Shown here one piece after another: positions 1-11,626 of a stretch of 64,000 bases of DNA (position 1 is its first letter; each line of letters begins with the position of its first letter). Under the pieces are notes generated by a model. It had not been told where the DNA came from. It worked only from the letters and a program-made list of their open reading frames with translations, and ran no database searches. The stretch is from NCBI GenBank assembly GCA_002007465.1, contig LNAC01000350.1:1399037-1463036 (forward strand), given 5' to 3'. The stretch comes from Ailurus styani (taxonomy: Eukaryota; Chordata; Mammalia; Carnivora; Ailuridae). A program made the translations under genes and the position numbers.

Positions 1-999
1 TAGAGTAGCAATACGTAGAATGTTTTCCTGGTAACACTGGTTTGTTGCAGTCATATATTCGAAGTGAAACTGGTCATTGTAGTAATACCTTTTCCCCGTC
101 TACACTCAATTTCAGAAAGGTGTGTATGGTGCTTCTAGTATAATGGAGAGAGGAGCAAAAGACTCAAGGGACTAATTTTGATCACTGACTTTGAAACGTA
201 AGATCCATACAGTGAAAAATTGTTAGGATTAATAGATTCAAGGAAATAAAGGCTAGTTGGATTTGTGGTATTAGAAGGAATGACCTGGGGAAAAAGAGAT
301 GATGCTTAGATTAGGAATATAACATTGATATACAGAAGGCCATAATACTGGTATGATGGGAATTGGGAAAAATAATCATTTTTAACCAAGGAAAATTGTG
401 GGAAGAATGAATTATCTAGCACTACATTATCTAATATGGTAGATACTAATGACATGTGGCCATTTCAAATAAAAATTATGTTAATCACAATTAGATACAA
501 TTATACATACTTGTCCTTAAGTACAATTCTCTACTAAAAGGAACTGGAGATCTTTAAAGAAAAAGCTGATTCTAGATCTGAGGGAGGAAAAGCAAACAAA
601 ACAAGATGAGCCTAGGGCCTTAGTATCAGAAAAAAAAACTGTCCATCATGAATAACAGACACAGATACATGAAATATATAGAAAAGAAGATCTCACAACA
701 AACAAGATCTAGTATAGCTCTGATTTCAGCTAAGAAAGGAAAAATGAAGAGGAAGCAATAATCAAAGGTATGAATAAGAAATTCCTAAAATTGTTTATAG
801 GATTAGGAAGCCCAAGAAATTCCTACTAGAGAAAGTACAATAAAATCCATATCCATCCATATAATAGTGAAAGTTCCGAGTATCAAAAGTCAGGTATACA
901 AAAAATATAAAATGCAGTTAGAAAAAGAACATCAACGTCAAATGCCACATCAATAATGAAACCAGAAGCTAGTGGAAAATTATCCTTTACACACTGAGC
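1..999. other. Unassigned AT-rich non-coding DNA
   Basis: I see no gene, RNA or clear repeat here. From about 540 onward the purine-rich, A-rich texture resembles the ancient plus-strand L1 that becomes recognisable after about 1000, so part of it may be the decayed upstream part of that element. Confidence 0.4.
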
Positions 1000-2440
1000 A
1001 TAAATAAATATAAACTCAAAGTCGACAACCAACAAAGATGCCCATCAAGAATGAAGGTAAAATAAACACAGTTTTAAAATAACAAAACTGAGAGTTATCA
1101 CAGCAAATTCCCAATATAGAAAACTCTAAAAAGTGTTTTCTGTCAGAAGGAAATACACCTCAGTGGAAAGTTTAAGAAACAAGAGAGAGAAAAAAAAGAA
1201 AACAATAAAAATGATAAATGTGTGGGTTACACTGAATGAACATTGTGCATAACAATAGCTACAGTGTCTTGCAGGGTTTAACGCATGTAGGGAAATAAAA
1301 TACACAATGAAAGGGCATAGATTGGAAAGGAAATAACTGGAGTTAAAGAGATATATGTTCCTTGCATAGTCAGGGAGAAGGAGAAAAGAACTACCAATCA
1401 ATCTTAAGTTTTTATAAGTAAAGAGGTATGTTTTAATTTCTGTAGCAATCAAAGAAAGACTTGGTAGAGGAAAAGAAAACAATTATAGAAACAATCTTTA
1501 ATAAATTTGGAAGTCAAGAAAGGAAAAGGAGCAGGAACAGATGGGATAAAGAGTAAATACATGGCCAGATGTTTATTTAAACTCAAATAGACCATTGTTA
1601 TAGTCCATGTAGGCGGGCAAACTATTTCAGTTGAAATAAAGATTATCAGATTTTAGAAAACACAAGCAATATTTTTTTTTACAAGAGACACATTAAAAAT
1701 ATAAGGATTCTGTGATGTTGAAAGAAGAGAATCAAGAATTATACACCATGTAAAAACTAAGAGAAAGGTGATTATTTTGTTAGATCAATCAGGCTTTAAA
1801 GCAAAAGGCATCATTTAATAGAAATCAGATTATATCGTAATGATAATAGATTCAGTTCACCAGGAAGATATATTTATTCTAAATTTCCAAATACATAGAC
1901 AAAAACTGACAAATTCAAATGGAGAAGTAGACAAATCCACAGTCATAGAATGAGATATTTTTTCAAACATCTCTTTTAGAAGTTGATTGAACAACATATT
2001 AAAAAGCAAGGATAGGGCGCCTCTGCTTTCGGCTCAAGTCATGATCTCAGCGTCCTGGGATCGAGGCCCGCATCGGGCTCTCTGCTCGGCAGGGAGCCTG
2101 CTTCCTCCTCTCCCTGTCTCTCTGCCTGCCTCTCTGCCTACTTGTAATCTCTCTCTCTGTGTCAAATAAATAAATAAAATCTTTAAAAAAAAAAAAAAAG
2201 CAAGGATAAAGAAAATTTGAACAACATAATTATCACACTTGATCTAGTGAATATTTATAGAGCACCCACCCAACATCTGTGGAATGCATAATCTATTAAA
2301 GCACACATGGAACAATTTTTTTAAGTGACCATATGAAAGGCCTTCAAGCAAATCTTAACACATTTCAAAAGATTAAATTCATACAGAATATATTCTATGC
2401 CAGAAATCAATAAGAAAAAGATAACTAGAAGATTCCTCTA
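1000..2440 (+). mobile_element. Ancient L1 (L1M-type) fragment, ORF2 endonuclease region
   Basis: The plus strand resembles diverged mammalian L1. Around 1050-1170 there is an 'agaatgaaggtaaaataaa...aaactgagag' block, typical of old L1 coding sequence. From 1830 to 2440 the order of recognisable pieces follows the ORF2 endonuclease domain: 'ttcaccaggaaga', then a 'gacaaatccacagtcatag' stretch, then 'gatctagtgaatatttatagagcacccacccaac'-like sequence around 2240-2270. It contains many stops and frameshifts and is a fossil. A CAN-SINE split it at 2001-2208, so it predates that insertion. The exact L1 subfamily is not assigned. Confidence 0.65.
2001..2208 (+). mobile_element. CAN-SINE lacking the tRNA A-box region
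   Basis: Carnivore tRNA-derived SINE: C/T-rich body (cctgcttcctcctctccctgtc), the 'gcctacttgtaatctctc' motif and an AAATAAATAAA-to-poly(A) tail. An exact 14-bp target-site duplication, aaaaagcaaggata, is at 2001-2014 and 2195-2208. The head reads gggcgcctctgctttcgg: the usual gggtggctcagtgggttaaa segment (internal promoter A box) is missing, apparently lost between two short 'gcct' repeats. The insertion lies inside the ancient L1. Confidence 0.95.
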
Positions 2441-4869
2441 TGTTTGACTATTAAGTACTAAATTTCATGTATTAAAAATACGCTTTGACCTGGATAGCAG
2501 CTACTTTTACTTCTATTTTTTGAATTGATAGCTAAAGAAAAAATGTTTTGAGTATTAAAAAAATTCCAATGAACATTACACATTATAATCTGACTAAAAT
2601 TAATTGTATAATTACTTCTCATTTCATTGGTGAAAATACATTTTAAGGAAGATTTTGCTCAATAAGCTGGAATCCATTTTTAAAAGGCAAACGACTTATG
2701 CGATCTGAAGAGAAACCAGAGTATTGGAATCCATTTAAAAATATTAAATTTATATTTAATAGTCATTAGCAAGTTCTAGGGGTACTGGTTTATTGTTGAC
2801 TCTATTCTGATTAGGTAACACTGAACTGGCATCTCTGAATGGATATAGGACAAGGATTTAAAAGGAAAAAAAGTTCAAATGAGTACATGCACACACACAT
2901 TTATATGCGTATGTATTTAAGGAAGACCCTAGAATTTCTAGATTAATCTTTTAAACTACCAGAATGTTGTAATTTAAATATTCTAATAAACTTATAAAAC
3001 ATATTTAAATTTTTATCCTTCCAAATTCTAAATTTCATAGTTTAATCTGTAATTCTACCACGGTACATATTCACATCATTTTTTGGGCCTACACAGTTTA
3101 GTTTTGTTTTACTTCTCCTTCTCTTATTCTGTGGCATTTTAATCATTCTATTTTGGTATAATCCTAGGTTGAATCATACAAATTTACAGTATTTGTAGGT
3201 AAAACTGTACATTGGAAATTTTATTTGACTCACCGTAAGTGACAATGACTTATAATGAATCATGGATCTCAGGTTCTTTTACTAGTCTATAATCTTTTCA
3301 GGACAGGTACCCTCATCCTCACATTTGAAATCATAGCATCAAGTCCAATAACTAATGAGAATCAGCTCTAAGAAATTAAAAACTAAAATTCAATCATTAT
3401 GTTTTTCCTATGGGAGGGAAAAAGACTATAAAATGAGGGAGAAATAGGAAAGCAGAATGGATACATTCTGAACTAAACCTCTTGGATCCTATGCTCAGCT
3501 TATGGGAGTCTCCTAGTTCACAACACTAAACAGTCGCTGCCCCATGTTTCTTATGCTACTTGGGGGATGTAAACTTTCATTAAAAATACCAGCATGTAAA
3601 GTGCATATATCTCTTAGCATGTAAAACACACATGAAGTAAAGCATAACAGAATCTGCTTCCTCTAAATGAAGAACTTTGTCTTTGGTTACTTCTCAGAAA
3701 GGTCTTTTCTAACAAGGCAACATTAAAAGGCCCTCACGAATTTCCAGGCCATTTAGGAGGTTACCACAAAAATCAAACTGAAAAAAGTGCACACTCCTGC
3801 TAAAGTGTCTTTTGCTCTATCAAATGAAAAATACCAACTTTTCCTTATCGTAGCTCATTCAGGAAAATACCAATTATTTTTTTCTTTCCTAAGAAAAAAT
3901 AATATTCACATTATTCCTGTAATTTTAGATCACACATAAATGGTTCAAGTTATTTATGTCCTTGCCAAAATTATTTATTTATTTTGTTGATTTCTGGAAA
4001 ATTAAAGCAGAAATGTTAATCATCTCAACTTTGTCTTGTCATTTCTTTTAATTTACTGACTTGCTTATAAATTTTAAGCTGTATTTCACTGTAAATGATC
4101 AGTTTGAATATTATTGAAATAACCAAAACCTCTTTTAATTCCATATTTAATGATGGCAGAATAAATGCTTTGAAGATGGGAACACCTGACCTAGAAATGA
4201 ATGCAGAACATTCAAAGAGGCTGGAGATATGAGTGTATTAAAATGTCAGGAGAGGACATTCAATTTATAGGAAGACAAAAGGTGATTTTTAAAGAGGTGA
4301 TTAAATCACATCCTGCTTGGAAAACTAATGTATATTTTATATTCTTATAATACATGCATTAAATATATAGTTTCTCTCATCAAATTTCCTTTTTCTTATT
4401 CATATGATTTTAGTTTTATAAAACATTGTTAGAATATAAATATAACTTGCCAATAAGTATATTCATATCAATCTAACAGATAATTTTAATTAAAATACCC
4501 TAGCATTCTAAGGTATATGTAATTTTGCTACTATTTTAGAGCATATATTAATTTTATGTAAAACAGCAAGCATATTATTTGGTACATGGTTGCCAGTTAA
4601 CATTTATTATTTTCCTTTTGGGTTCAATAGATCTGAGCTCCATTAATTTTACACAGAAAGTGCAATTGTACGGGCATAGGCATTACCTATAAAGTCTTTC
4701 ACATATGAATGATTCTGCCAGATTATAAGGCATGGAAATATCATTGATATGGTCAGTCATGCTAAATAAACTATAACATTTTTTATTTTCCATGTTAGTC
4801 TCTCTAGGCGTTATTGTTTTGTCATATTAGAAAAAAATATGAAAAATAGAAACATGTTCTCCAATTTGG
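2441..4869. other. Unassigned AT-rich non-coding DNA
   Basis: There is no open frame of note and no repeat that I can name confidently across roughly 2.4 kb. Local features are a short CA run near 2890 and long A+T stretches. The stretch is not simple sequence and could hold unrecognised ancient repeats. Confidence 0.4.
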
Positions 4870-6174
4870 AAAGCTTGTATTCTGCAGCACTCTAAGTTGT
4901 CAGTGTCCATCTGATAACTTGGTTTTGGTAAGTGCAATCAGGGATAATCCTAACATCCCATCTCTGTATTGTTAGCTGTTCCAGAGAGAGCAGTTCCTGC
5001 ATGTGTGGTCACCCCCAGGGGTCAAAGGACTTAATATGTCTCAGGACCAGACTGGTTAGAATTCAGAGATTTACGATGGTCTTTCCATTTGAACCATCAG
5101 TTACGGAAGAAGAAGCTACATTCAGTTCAGGTTGTACAGACTTTGGGAAATGTTTGACTTTTCCAGTGTGGGAAAAGAAGCAGAAAAAAATGGAATCTGA
5201 ACACCTAATTCCCCTTCATCTAGTAGAGTTACTGAAGCACACAGGCATTATTGTGTGGTCTACTTTAAATGGACTTAACATGTCTATATCTGGACATCCT
5301 TGAGGTTTTGTTTTTACTTTTTGGTATCAGCCACCATCTCTCAGTCCAAGACTCTGACTATTTTCCTTGATACTCTATATAATTTCTATTGATCCTTTGT
5401 CCTCAGTAGAGGATTTCTTATTCTTCAATAATCCTTCTCATTAACATGTGTCTCCTGACATCTCATGGATTTCTGGAACAGTCACATGGAAGCACCTTTA
5501 TGCAGGCAGAGGGAATAGAATGGTCTATGGATTTGGAAGAGATAAGGTATCTGATTATGATATTAGTTTCTACTTCATCCTCTCTAGACAAAGGCTAAAG
5601 ACTGTCCCATCAATCCTTTCTCTTTGCAAATTTGGAGTCCTGTCCTAAATATGAGCACAATAGCATGAACCTGGTTATCAGTTTTCCTTATGCAGACTGT
5701 ATGCTTTTCCACACAATTCCTGTCCTAATTTCCATATCCCCACATTGGTTTCCTGTGGGGAAATTTGTTACCTTCTGTCCTTTGGAATAACTACTTTCCT
5801 TTGTCACTGTCTGGTATATGTCAGCATTTACTTTTGATGAACTACTCTGCTTTCACCCTGAACTTTCCCAGCTGCTGGCTTGCTCTATACCCCAGGGATC
5901 TGTTTCCTGGGGTGGGGGTGGGGAGTTCTAATTTATACTACTCAGTGAGAAAGTTATTGGAACCTTCTCTGATTTTGTATTAAAATAAGATACTGTTCCT
6001 AGAAGAATCCAGCATTTTGTATTTAGTTCCTTCACAAATTACTTCCTAAGATAAAATTCTGTAAAACTGAGTAAAATACAACAAACTGACCTTTAATGTG
6101 CTCTGAAAAATGCCAGAACATAACCTACTTTTAGTTTCCACTAATAAAAAATTCTTTTTTGTTAAATCTTAAAA
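4870..6174. other. Unassigned block, less AT-rich than its surroundings
   Basis: This 1.3-kb block has noticeably more G+C than its neighbours and contains several modest plus-strand open frames (the longest, 123 codons, at 4932-5303). The predicted peptides show no domain, signal peptide or repeat that I recognise. Runs such as ggggtgggggtgggg near 5910 and balanced C/T-rich text are reminiscent of old LTR or retroviral internal sequence, but no LTR ends, primer site or retroviral motif can be pointed to. I treat it as non-coding of unknown origin. Confidence 0.3.
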
Positions 6175-6175
6175 A

Positions 6176-6870
6176 AAAAGCAGTTTAAGGTTCACAACAC
6201 ACCTGAGGGGAAAGTACAGAGATTTCCTATATGTCTCCTACTCACACAAACGCATGGCCTTCCTATTTTCAACATTCAGCACTAGAGTGGTTCATTTGTT
6301 AAAGTTGATGAGCCTTCATAGATATATCATTATCACTCAAAGTTCATAATTTGCATTCCGGTCCACTCTTGGTGTTGTGTAGTTTATTAATCTGGGCAAA
6401 TGTAAAATGACATGTATCCATCATTATGGTATCATACAGAGTACTTTCATAGCCCTAAAAATCCTCTGTGCCCCTGGTATTCATGCCCCTTTCACCACCC
6501 TATGACCATCACTGATCTTTTTACTGTCTCCACAGATAAACCTTTTCAGAATACCACACAGTTGGAATCATACAGTATGTAGCCCTTTCACCTTCTTACA
6601 CTTAGTAATATGCATTTAAGGTTACTCAGTATCTTTTCATAGTTTGATAGCTCATTAATTATTAGGACTGAATAGTATTCCATTGTTGGGACGTACCAGG
6701 GTTTATCCATTCACTTACTGAAAGACATACTATTTTCTTCTAATATTGGCAATTATGAATAAAGCTGCTCTCTGCGTGTGTTCTATAGTCCCACGATTAG
6801 GTCTCTGTCTTTTAGTGAGGTATGCCTCTGGAGTGTGCACATCACAAGAGTTTTTTCAGTCTTTTTTCCT
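6176..6870 (-). mobile_element. Ancient L1 (L1M-type) 3' end
   Basis: On the minus strand this matches the 3' portion of old mammalian L1s. On the plus strand one reads 'gcagtttaaggttcacaac', 'agtggttcatttgttaaagttgatgag', 'gtatcatacagagtactttcatag', 'ttggaatcatacagtatgtag' and 'gaatagtattccattgttg' in the expected order, ending with 'aattatgaataaagctgct'. The A-run at 6170-6178 precedes it. A related element with the same landmark order lies at 16864-17300. No open frame survives. Confidence 0.8.
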
Positions 6871-6913
6871 CCACCCTTAGGTGGGACAGGATGGCTAGAG
6901 TGGGCTGGAGTTG

Positions 6914-7108
6914 TTTTTTTTTTTTAAGATTTTATTTATTTATTTGACAGAGAGATAGCACAAGTAGGCAGAGAGGCAGGCAGAGGGAGAGGTAGAAGCA
7001 GGCTCTCCGCTGAGCAGGGAGCCCAATGCAGGGCTCGATCCCAGGATCCTGGGATCGTGACCTGAGCTGAAGGCAGCTGCTTAGCCAACTGAGCCACCCA
7101 GGCACCCC
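6914..7108 (-). mobile_element. CAN-SINE, full length
   Basis: It begins on the plus strand with a T-run and 'aagattttatttatttatttgaca' (reverse of the A-rich tail) and ends with 'gagccacccaggcacccc' (reverse of the tRNA-like head). All body blocks are present. I could not see a convincing target-site duplication, unlike most copies here, so one flank may be altered. It inserted just beyond the ancient L1 3' end. Confidence 0.93.
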
Positions 7109-7412
7109 GAAGGATCATACTTTATCACAGCATAAACTCATAAGCAGAAATGGCCTTGGGAAGGAAAACCTGAACTTGAATTAACAAATCACTCAAGGCT
7201 CAGTGCAGACAAATCTGAGAGTTAAGGAAAACAAAACAAAACAAACAACAAACCACATAAAACCACAAAGAGATCCAGTCATAAAGAGGTCCCACAATTT
7301 CAGGAGATTAACCTCTAAGAGTGCAACCAGGTTTCCATAGTAAATATATAAGAAAAATCCCCTTTAATCAATACACATCTAAAAACAAGTGATCACTTAA
7401 GATCCACTTCAA
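7109..7412. other. Short unassigned spacer
   Basis: About 300 bp with nothing recognisable; A/C-rich text such as aacaaaacaaaacaaacaac occurs near 7225. Confidence 0.4.
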
Positions 7413-7467
7413 ATGATACTTCATTCTTTTTATTCTTTTTAAGATTTTATTTATTTGTAAGAGAGAG

Positions 7468-7527
<60 letters not shown>

Positions 7528-7682
7528 AGGTCAGAGGGAGAATCAGACTTCCTGCTGAGCAGGGAGCCGGATGCGGGACTCGATCCAGGGACTCAATCCC
7601 AGTACTCCAAGATTATGACCTGAGCCGAAGGCAGTTGCTTAACCAACTGAGCCACCCAGGCACCTCATGATACTTCATTCTT
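7413..7682 (-). mobile_element. CAN-SINE with expanded (GA)n tract
   Basis: A minus-strand SINE flanked by a perfect 16-bp duplication, atgatacttcattctt, at 7413-7428 and 7667-7682. Inside, the C/T-rich part of the body has grown into a (GA)n microsatellite of roughly 55 bp (about 7460-7520), making this one of the longest SINE loci in the window. The 'gggactcgatccagggactcaatcccag' part also shows a small internal duplication. The duplication ends in TT, as expected for L1-type endonuclease cutting for a minus-strand insert. Confidence 0.95.
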
Positions 7683-7689
7683 AAAACTT

Positions 7690-7880
7690 TCCTTGATTCT
7701 ATTCTGGAGAAGATATTTTCTCACCTATAAATTCTAGCAAGAATGGCAAACATAACTCTGTATCATAATTATTTATGCATGTATTTGTAGCTCCTGCTAG
7801 TAAAAGATCTATGTCTATTCATTAATATATCCTCTAGCTCACTGTACGGAGCAGGTACTCAATAAATATGTGCTGACTGT
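7690..7880 (+). repeat. Possible L2 3' end
   Basis: The segment finishes with 'gagcaggtactcaataaatatgtgctgactg', resembling the 3' end of L2 (aggtgctcaataaatatttgttgaatg). The upstream part is too decayed to be sure. Confidence 0.45.
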
Positions 7881-8640
7881 ATAGATTTTTCTTAATATAT
7901 TTTCAGACTGAGTTTAAAAAGAAGAGTGAGAAAATTAGTCAGAATGCTTTCAATAGTAGCCTGACAGAATCCATCAGGCCTTACCTTGTATCTTGTCCTT
8001 AAAAGAGGTGTTAGCATTAAATAATTTTTATTAAAAAATAAACTTCAAATTTTATAAAATTGTTAACCTGCAGAAACCTCACAAAGACTATGAGCTGAGT
8101 CTTTTGTATACCTGAACCTGATTTCCTTTTATATTACTGGGGTTTATTAGTCAAAATGCTGTACCCAATTTTGGTATATTACTGTGAACAAAGCTTTAGA
8201 CATTATTTGGATTTTTACTAATTCTTCCATTAATATCTTTGTTCTGTCCCAGAGTTAGATCCAAGATAATTTGGAATTTTAAATTTCCACTTAAGCTGAG
8301 GCAACATAGCAAGCTCATCAGGAATATTATGGCTTCAAGGCTGGGGAGTATGTGGATGGGAGGTTGGGTTGCCAGTGTATCATAATTAGTCTTCTTGGTT
8401 CCTCTAGATAGTTTCCATGTAGAGCAGAGTATTGAAACCCCAGTGGTAAAGCAATTTTCATTTATGTTTTTGGGATGTGACTCTTCCATATTTTCCTGTA
8501 TATGAAGCTTGAGAACTTTGGGTTTTCCTGTTAGAGTACCATAACTCTTTTTATTTTATTTTAAAATTTTGGTCAATAATAATAATAATAGCTAATATTT
8601 ATTATGCACTGTCTGTAGTATCAAGTATGCAATAAATAGG
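7881..8640. other. Unassigned non-coding DNA
   Basis: Nothing recognisable except an (AAT)n run at about 8577-8590. The open frames are short and without features. Confidence 0.4.
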
Positions 8641-9000
8641 GTATATCTTCATTTCCTACAAATCAACGGTATATTGCTTCTAAGTCTCCATTCAGTTGAA
8701 CTGGCATGGACTTCTAAAACTCTCATTCAGAGGTGCCTGGGCGGCTCAGCCAGTTAAGCACCCGCCTTCCACTCAGGTCATGATCCAGGGTCCTGGGATC
8801 CAGCCTCGCATTGCATTGCATCTGGCTCCTTGCTCAGCAGAGAGCCTGCTTCTCCCTCTCCCTCTGCACCCCCCACTCACACTTTCACTCATGAGCCCTC
8901 TTTCTCAAATGAATAAATAAAAAATCTTAAAAAAAAAAACAAAACCTGTCATTCATATACTTCCTCCTTCTCCTAGAATTATGTCAAAGTTCTGGTAGCT
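8641..9000 (+). repeat. Unnamed roughly 140-bp repeat unit, copy 1 (split by a SINE)
   Basis: The sequence at 8641-8730 plus 8946-9000 is clearly homologous to 16912-17050. Shared landmarks in order are 'gtatat', 'cctacaaatca', 'tctccattcag', 'tggcatgga', 'ttctaaaac', 'cctagaattatgt' or its near match, and 'aaagttct'. A CAN-SINE interrupts this copy between the 'ttctaaaac' and 'attatgt' halves, while the second locus is uninterrupted. I do not recognise the family. Confidence 0.7.
8716..8955 (+). mobile_element. CAN-SINE, older diverged copy
   Basis: The head 'aggtgcctgggcggctcagccagttaag' and a tail 'aaatgaataaataaaaaatctt' plus A-run mark a plus-strand SINE (body about 8731-8940). The body differs from the young copies and carries a small tandem 'attgcattgcat'. 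Flanks resemble each other imperfectly (aaaactctcattcag at 8716-8730; aaaacctgtcattcat from 8941), consistent with an older insertion whose duplications have diverged. Confidence 0.9.
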
Positions 9001-10510
9001 TACAGACTGTCAGACTTTTTGGTTGTCAGTTGTCTGTCTCACAAGTTAGTGCTGAGGCATCTGTTCTCTCTAATCACATGGGCCTTTCAGACCTAAGGTC
9101 TCTCTACTGCTGTTATAGGCCAGAAAAATCTTTTGTAATGCTGGATATCCATGAGGTGTAGGGATTTCCTCAGGATATTGCAGCCCCTTGAAGTTCATCC
9201 AGGACTCACAGATCTCTCTCTCCAACTGTAGCTCCGGGAAATCATTTTATTGTTTATTTCAGAGAAAAATTTCCTCTTGTATATAGCATTTTTTAGGTTT
9301 CTCTTTTCCATCCTCTCTGTTTTCCAAGTCCCTTTTCTTAAAAATCCTGATGAACTATTTGCTATGGCTTCCCTCATTCTCTACAGCACATACCTCCTGA
9401 GATAATGAAGCAACAATCCTGTTACCTGCTTGAACAGGGAGCAGTTGACACTTGTACACAAAACAGTACAATGTGGTAGGTCATTTCTCTCATTTTACAA
9501 ATTATAAAACTTATGAAAAACCTAATATACTTACCCATTAAGTAAATGACATAATGAAAGTGAGTAATCCCAGAATACTGAGTCTTAGAGGACCAACATA
9601 CAAAATCATTAGATAAGTATTCTGAATTTGGCTATGTTTGAAATAATGGATGATATCACATGCAATATACATACTTTAACACTTAAATTTTAGAGAAAAA
9701 TTAGTTTCCAAAGCACAGGGTTACACACTACATTTGATGTTAGAATTCTGTGCAGAACACATGTCTTCACTTGAACAGAATGTGGTAACAGATGCCTTTA
9801 CTTACTTCTAGTGGGAATTGAGAACTTTGATTCATAAATATAAGGCTACTTGCCAGTATACCTAATGAGATTTTATATTTTCCCATTCTGACACATTTAG
9901 TGATCAGACTGTATTATCTTGTTTTATTACCTTGCACACTATGAACAACACTGTCTGCTAAGCTGAGAATGAGGATATAACTGAATGGGTCAGTGGTCAT
10001 TTCCTTCATAAAACATAAGAGAAGGAGAAACATAAAGCAAAAGAAAAATATATATAATATAGTTTTATTGATAAATGAGGCACATCAATAGAGGTACAGT
10101 TAAGGACTGAAATTAGACTCATGACACAGGTAAATCAATTTGTAAGTTCACTTAATGATATCTGTAAATGCCATAATTGTTACTTCTGATGGTATTTTAT
10201 ATCCAAAGCTGTCTGCCTACATTTCAATTATATTTATGAAGGAATTGGAATGAGTTTGGCCTTTCTAAAAAGCATTAAACTGTATTAATTAAGCATTTTT
10301 ATTTTTAATTTTTTGCATATTTATTCAGATTTGAGGCATTTACCTTTGCAAAAGCATTGTGTTACAAAAAGATGATGGAAGGTAGCATGCTGTTTTTAAG
10401 CTTAGGAATTTTTGTAATTCTTGACCTTGTAATTACAAGGTAAGCATTCAAGTTCTGTTTATACAAAATGAAAGCAATTCTTACCTAATTTTTTTCAATC
10501 TATTTTTTCA
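9001..10510. other. Unassigned non-coding DNA with a possible MIR remnant
   Basis: The 9440-9600 stretch (ctcattttacaaattataaaac...) resembles the 'cccattttacagatgag' part of a minus-strand MIR but is weak. A perfect 18-bp palindrome occurs at 10424-10441. Otherwise nothing is recognisable. Confidence 0.4.
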
Positions 10511-10524
10511 AAGATGGTTTTTTT

Positions 10525-10791
10525 CTTTTTTAAAAAATTTTATTATTATTATTTGCCCTAGGGGTACAGGTCTGTGAATCATCAGGCTTACACCTTTCAC
10601 AGCACTCACCATACACAAACCCTCCCCAATGTTCATAAACCATCCACCCTATTCCTACCCTCCCACCCCCCAGTAATCCTCAGTTTGTTTCATGCGATTA
10701 AGAATCTCTTATAGTTTGTCTCCTTCCTGATCCCATCTTGTTTCATTTTTCCCCTTACCCCCATGACCCCCCACCCTGCCCCTCAAGTTCC
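10525..10791 (-). other. L1 3'UTR
   Basis: This is the 3' untranslated part of the L1. The plus-strand text (gtacaggtctgtgaatcatc, cttacacctttcacagcact, ctcagtttgtttcatgcgat) is the reverse of the carnivore L1 3'UTR. A separate truncated copy of part of this region is embedded in ORF1 at 14463-14555. Confidence 0.88.
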
Positions 10792-11626
10792 TCATATCAG
10801 AGAGATACTGTGATAATTGTCTTTCTCTGATTGACTTATTTCGCTTAGCATAATACCCTCTAGTTCCATCCATGTCATTGCAAATGGCAAGATTTTGTTT
10901 CTTTTGATGGCTGCATAGTATTCCATTGTGTATTTCTGTGTGCTGTAAGGGAATGATCCAATTTCATTTTTCTGCATGTGGCTGTCAAGTTTTCCCAACA
11001 CCATTTGTTGAAGAGACTGTCTTTTTTCCATTGGACATTCTTTCCTGCTTTGTCGAAGACTAGTTGACCATAGAGTTGAGGGTCCATTTCTGGGTTCTCT
11101 ATTCTGTTCAACTGATCTATGTGTCTGTTTTTGTGACAGTACCATACTGTCCTGATGATTGCAGCTTTGTAATAGAGCTTGAAGTCTGGAATTGTGATGC
11201 CACCAACTTTGGTTTTCTTTTTCAACATTCCTTTGGCTATTCAGTGTCTTTTCTGGTTCCGTATAAATTTTAGGATTATTTATTCAATTTCTTTGAAATA
11301 AATTGCTGGTATTTTGATGGGTATTGCATAAAATGTGTAGATTGCTTTAGGTAGCATAGACAGATATTTTCACAATATTTGTTCTTCCAATCCATGAGCA
11401 TGGAATGTTTTTCCAATTCTTTGTGTCTTCCTCAATTTCTTTCATGAGTACATTATAGTTTTCTGAATACAGATGCTTTGCCTCTTTGGTTAGATTTATT
11501 CCTAGGTATCTTATGGTTTTGGGTGCAATTGTAAATGGGATGGACTCCTTAATTTCTCTTTCTTCTGTTTTGTGGTTGGTATATAGAAATGCAACTGATT
11601 TCTGTGCATTGATTTTGTGCATTGGA

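Noticed and set aside
1126..1482. 118-codon minus-strand open frame rich in Phe/Leu
   Set aside because: Antisense of A-rich ancient L1 sequence; hydrophobic content follows from T-rich codons.
4932..5303. 123-codon plus-strand open frame as a gene
   Set aside because: The peptide has no familiar motif and there are no exon signals; kept only as part of an unassigned block.
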